Below are positions 4,421 through 5,395 of a DNA stretch of 5,395 bases, in pieces. The notes under the pieces were generated by a model, which was not told the DNA's origin, did no database searches, and was given only the letters and a program-made list of their open reading frames with translations. The DNA is from Thiobacillus sp. UBA6205. Lineage in GTDB: Bacteria; Pseudomonadota; Gammaproteobacteria; Burkholderiales; Thiobacillaceae. The DNA is taken from positions 1-5,395 of the forward strand of contig DISR01000049.1 in the NCBI GenBank assembly GCA_002421825.1, written 5' to 3'. A program made the translations under genes and the position numbers. The number at the start of each line of letters is the position of its first letter. Within the stretch, counting starts at the first letter, position 1.

Positions 4421-5395
4421 GCCGCCTTGCCGGTATGGTCGGTCGGGTCCGGCCCCAGCGCCAGATTGCCGCTTTCCATGCCCAGCGCGGCGATGGCATG
4501 GCGTGCCCTGTCGTATGCGGCCTGCTCGAGCAATTCCGTCATCGTCAGGGGGTGCGGCTCGCCGTGCAGCCGCGCCAGCCTCAGCCGGCTGGCGGCCGAC
4601 CAGTCGAAATCAAGTCTGGCCAGCACTTCATCGGCGAGATCGGGACGGTTGCAAATGAGCGCCATGTCGCAGCCGGCCTTGAGTGCGGCGATTGTGCGCT
4701 CAGTGATGTTTCCTGCGACGGCTGCACCCTCCATGACGAGATCGTCGCTGAAGATCATGCCCTGGAAACCCAGTTCGCCGCGCAGCACTTTCTGCAGCCA
4801 GACGGCGGAAAAACCTGCCGGCGCCGCATCGATCTTCGGATAGATGACATGCGCCGGCATGACCGCGGCCAGGCCCATGTCGATCAGCGCCTTGAAGGGC
4901 AGCAGATCGTGCAGGGCAATGTCTGCGTAGTCGCGCTCGTCGACGGGTATGGCGACGTGCGAATCGGCAGCGATGTAGCCGTGCCCCGGAAAGTGCTTGC
5001 CGCAGGCTGCCATGCCGGCACCCTTCATGCCCAGCATGACGGCATGCGCCAGATCAATTACGGCTTGGGGGTCGTGATGAAAGGCGCGGTCCCCGATCAC
5101 GCCGGAAATGCCGTAATCGAGATCAAGCACGGGCGCGAAGCTCAGGTCCACGCCATGCGCGCGCAGCTCTGCCGCCATGACATAGCCAGCCTCGCGCGCG
5201 AGCGCTCTGGCCCGGTGCGGATGGGCGTCGTAAACCTGTCCCAGCGCGCGCATCGGCGGCAGGCGGGTGAAGCCTTCGCGAAAGCGCTGTACCCGTCCGC
5301 CCTCCTGGTCTGCCGCGATCAGGAGCGGCGGCGACTTGAGCGCGCGGATCTCGGCGGCAAGCTGCGACAGCTGCGTCGGGTTGTCGTAATTGCGC
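4417..5395 (-). CDS. nagZ: Beta-N-acetylhexosaminidase NagZ, 5'-truncated by the window edge
   Basis: NagZ is a cytosolic family 3 glycoside hydrolase that removes N-acetylglucosamine from 1,6-anhydro-MurNAc-peptides during peptidoglycan recycling. In some bacteria its products feed beta-lactamase induction. The frame stays open to the window edge: 325 codons are visible, and comparison with E. coli NagZ (341 residues) suggests about 33 N-terminal residues lie outside. Numbering from the first visible codon, it has DQEGGRVQRF (29-38), KHFPGHG (133-139) and ADSH (143-146) with the Asp-His catalytic pair typical of bacterial NagZ. SDD at 216-218 contains the nucleophilic aspartate. An ATG at 5253 would remove the DQEGGR motif and is not the true start. 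The gene ends in a 4-nt ATGA overlap with the CDF transporter gene, so the two are probably one operon. Confidence 0.96.
   Translation of the reverse strand, partial: RNYDNPTQLSQLAAEIRALKSPPLLIAADQEGGRVQRFREGFTRLPPMRALGQVYDAHPHRARALAREAGYVMAAELRAHGVDLSFAPVLDLDYGISGVIGDRAFHHDPQAVIDLAHAVMLGMKGAGMAACGKHFPGHGYIAADSHVAIPVDERDYADIALHDLLPFKALIDMGLAAVMPAHVIYPKIDAAPAGFSAVWLQKVLRGELGFQGMIFSDDLVMEGAAVAGNITERTIAALKAGCDMALICNRPDLADEVLARLDFDWSAASRLRLARLHGEPHPLTMTELLEQAAYDRARHAIAALGMESGNLALGPDPTDHTGKAA

Noticed and set aside
3560..4843. A 427-codon open frame on the plus strand
   Set aside because: It runs antisense across the CDF and nagZ genes, both well supported by motifs. The translation changes character midway and shows no family features.
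4417..5253. nagZ starting at the ATG at 5253
   Set aside because: The frame stays open to the window edge, and the upstream part encodes the NagZ motif DQEGGRVQRF, so the gene is cut by the edge instead.
1..5395. Defence system, CRISPR array, transposase or other novel multi-gene system
   Set aside because: Every sizeable stretch is accounted for by recognisable housekeeping genes. No repeat-spacer pattern, integrase or transposase sequence is visible.

Overview
The window looks like a chromosomal segment of a GC-rich betaproteobacterium. The basis is overall protein resemblance, GC-rich coding on the minus strand, and the conserved order uvrC - pgsA - tRNA-Gly, which is also known from Escherichia coli. 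I cannot name a genus from sequence alone; a Nitrosomonadales-like member is a guess.

Everything is read on the minus strand, so the biological order runs from the high-coordinate end to the low. A 5'-truncated nagZ (peptidoglycan recycling) enters at 5395 and ends at 4417. It overlaps by 4 nt a CDF-family metal efflux gene (3470-4420), which overlaps by 44 nt a family 5 uracil-DNA glycosylase gene (2857-3513). Three bases later starts a 62-residue tautomerase-fold protein (2665-2853) with a clear Shine-Dalgarno sequence. An 83-bp gap follows, almost filled by a long imperfect palindrome (2593-2658). Then come uvrC (776-2581, TTG start) and pgsA (213-776), which share one base.

Below pgsA there is a near-consensus sigma-70 promoter (173-201) driving tRNA-Gly(GCC) (83-158). 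Two, perhaps three, consecutive hairpins with T-tracts (11-75) close the transcript. The tRNA carries two unusual bases: A instead of U at position 55 of the T-loop, and an A6:G67 mismatch in the acceptor stem.

The tight packing from nagZ to the tautomerase gene, and again from uvrC to pgsA, suggests one or two operons. They mix housekeeping roles: cell-wall recycling, divalent metal export, base excision repair of deaminated cytosine, nucleotide excision repair and phospholipid synthesis. I see no defence system, mobile-element gene, CRISPR array or clearly novel multi-gene system. The features most worth a second look are the intergenic palindrome before uvrC and the aberrant tRNA-Gly.
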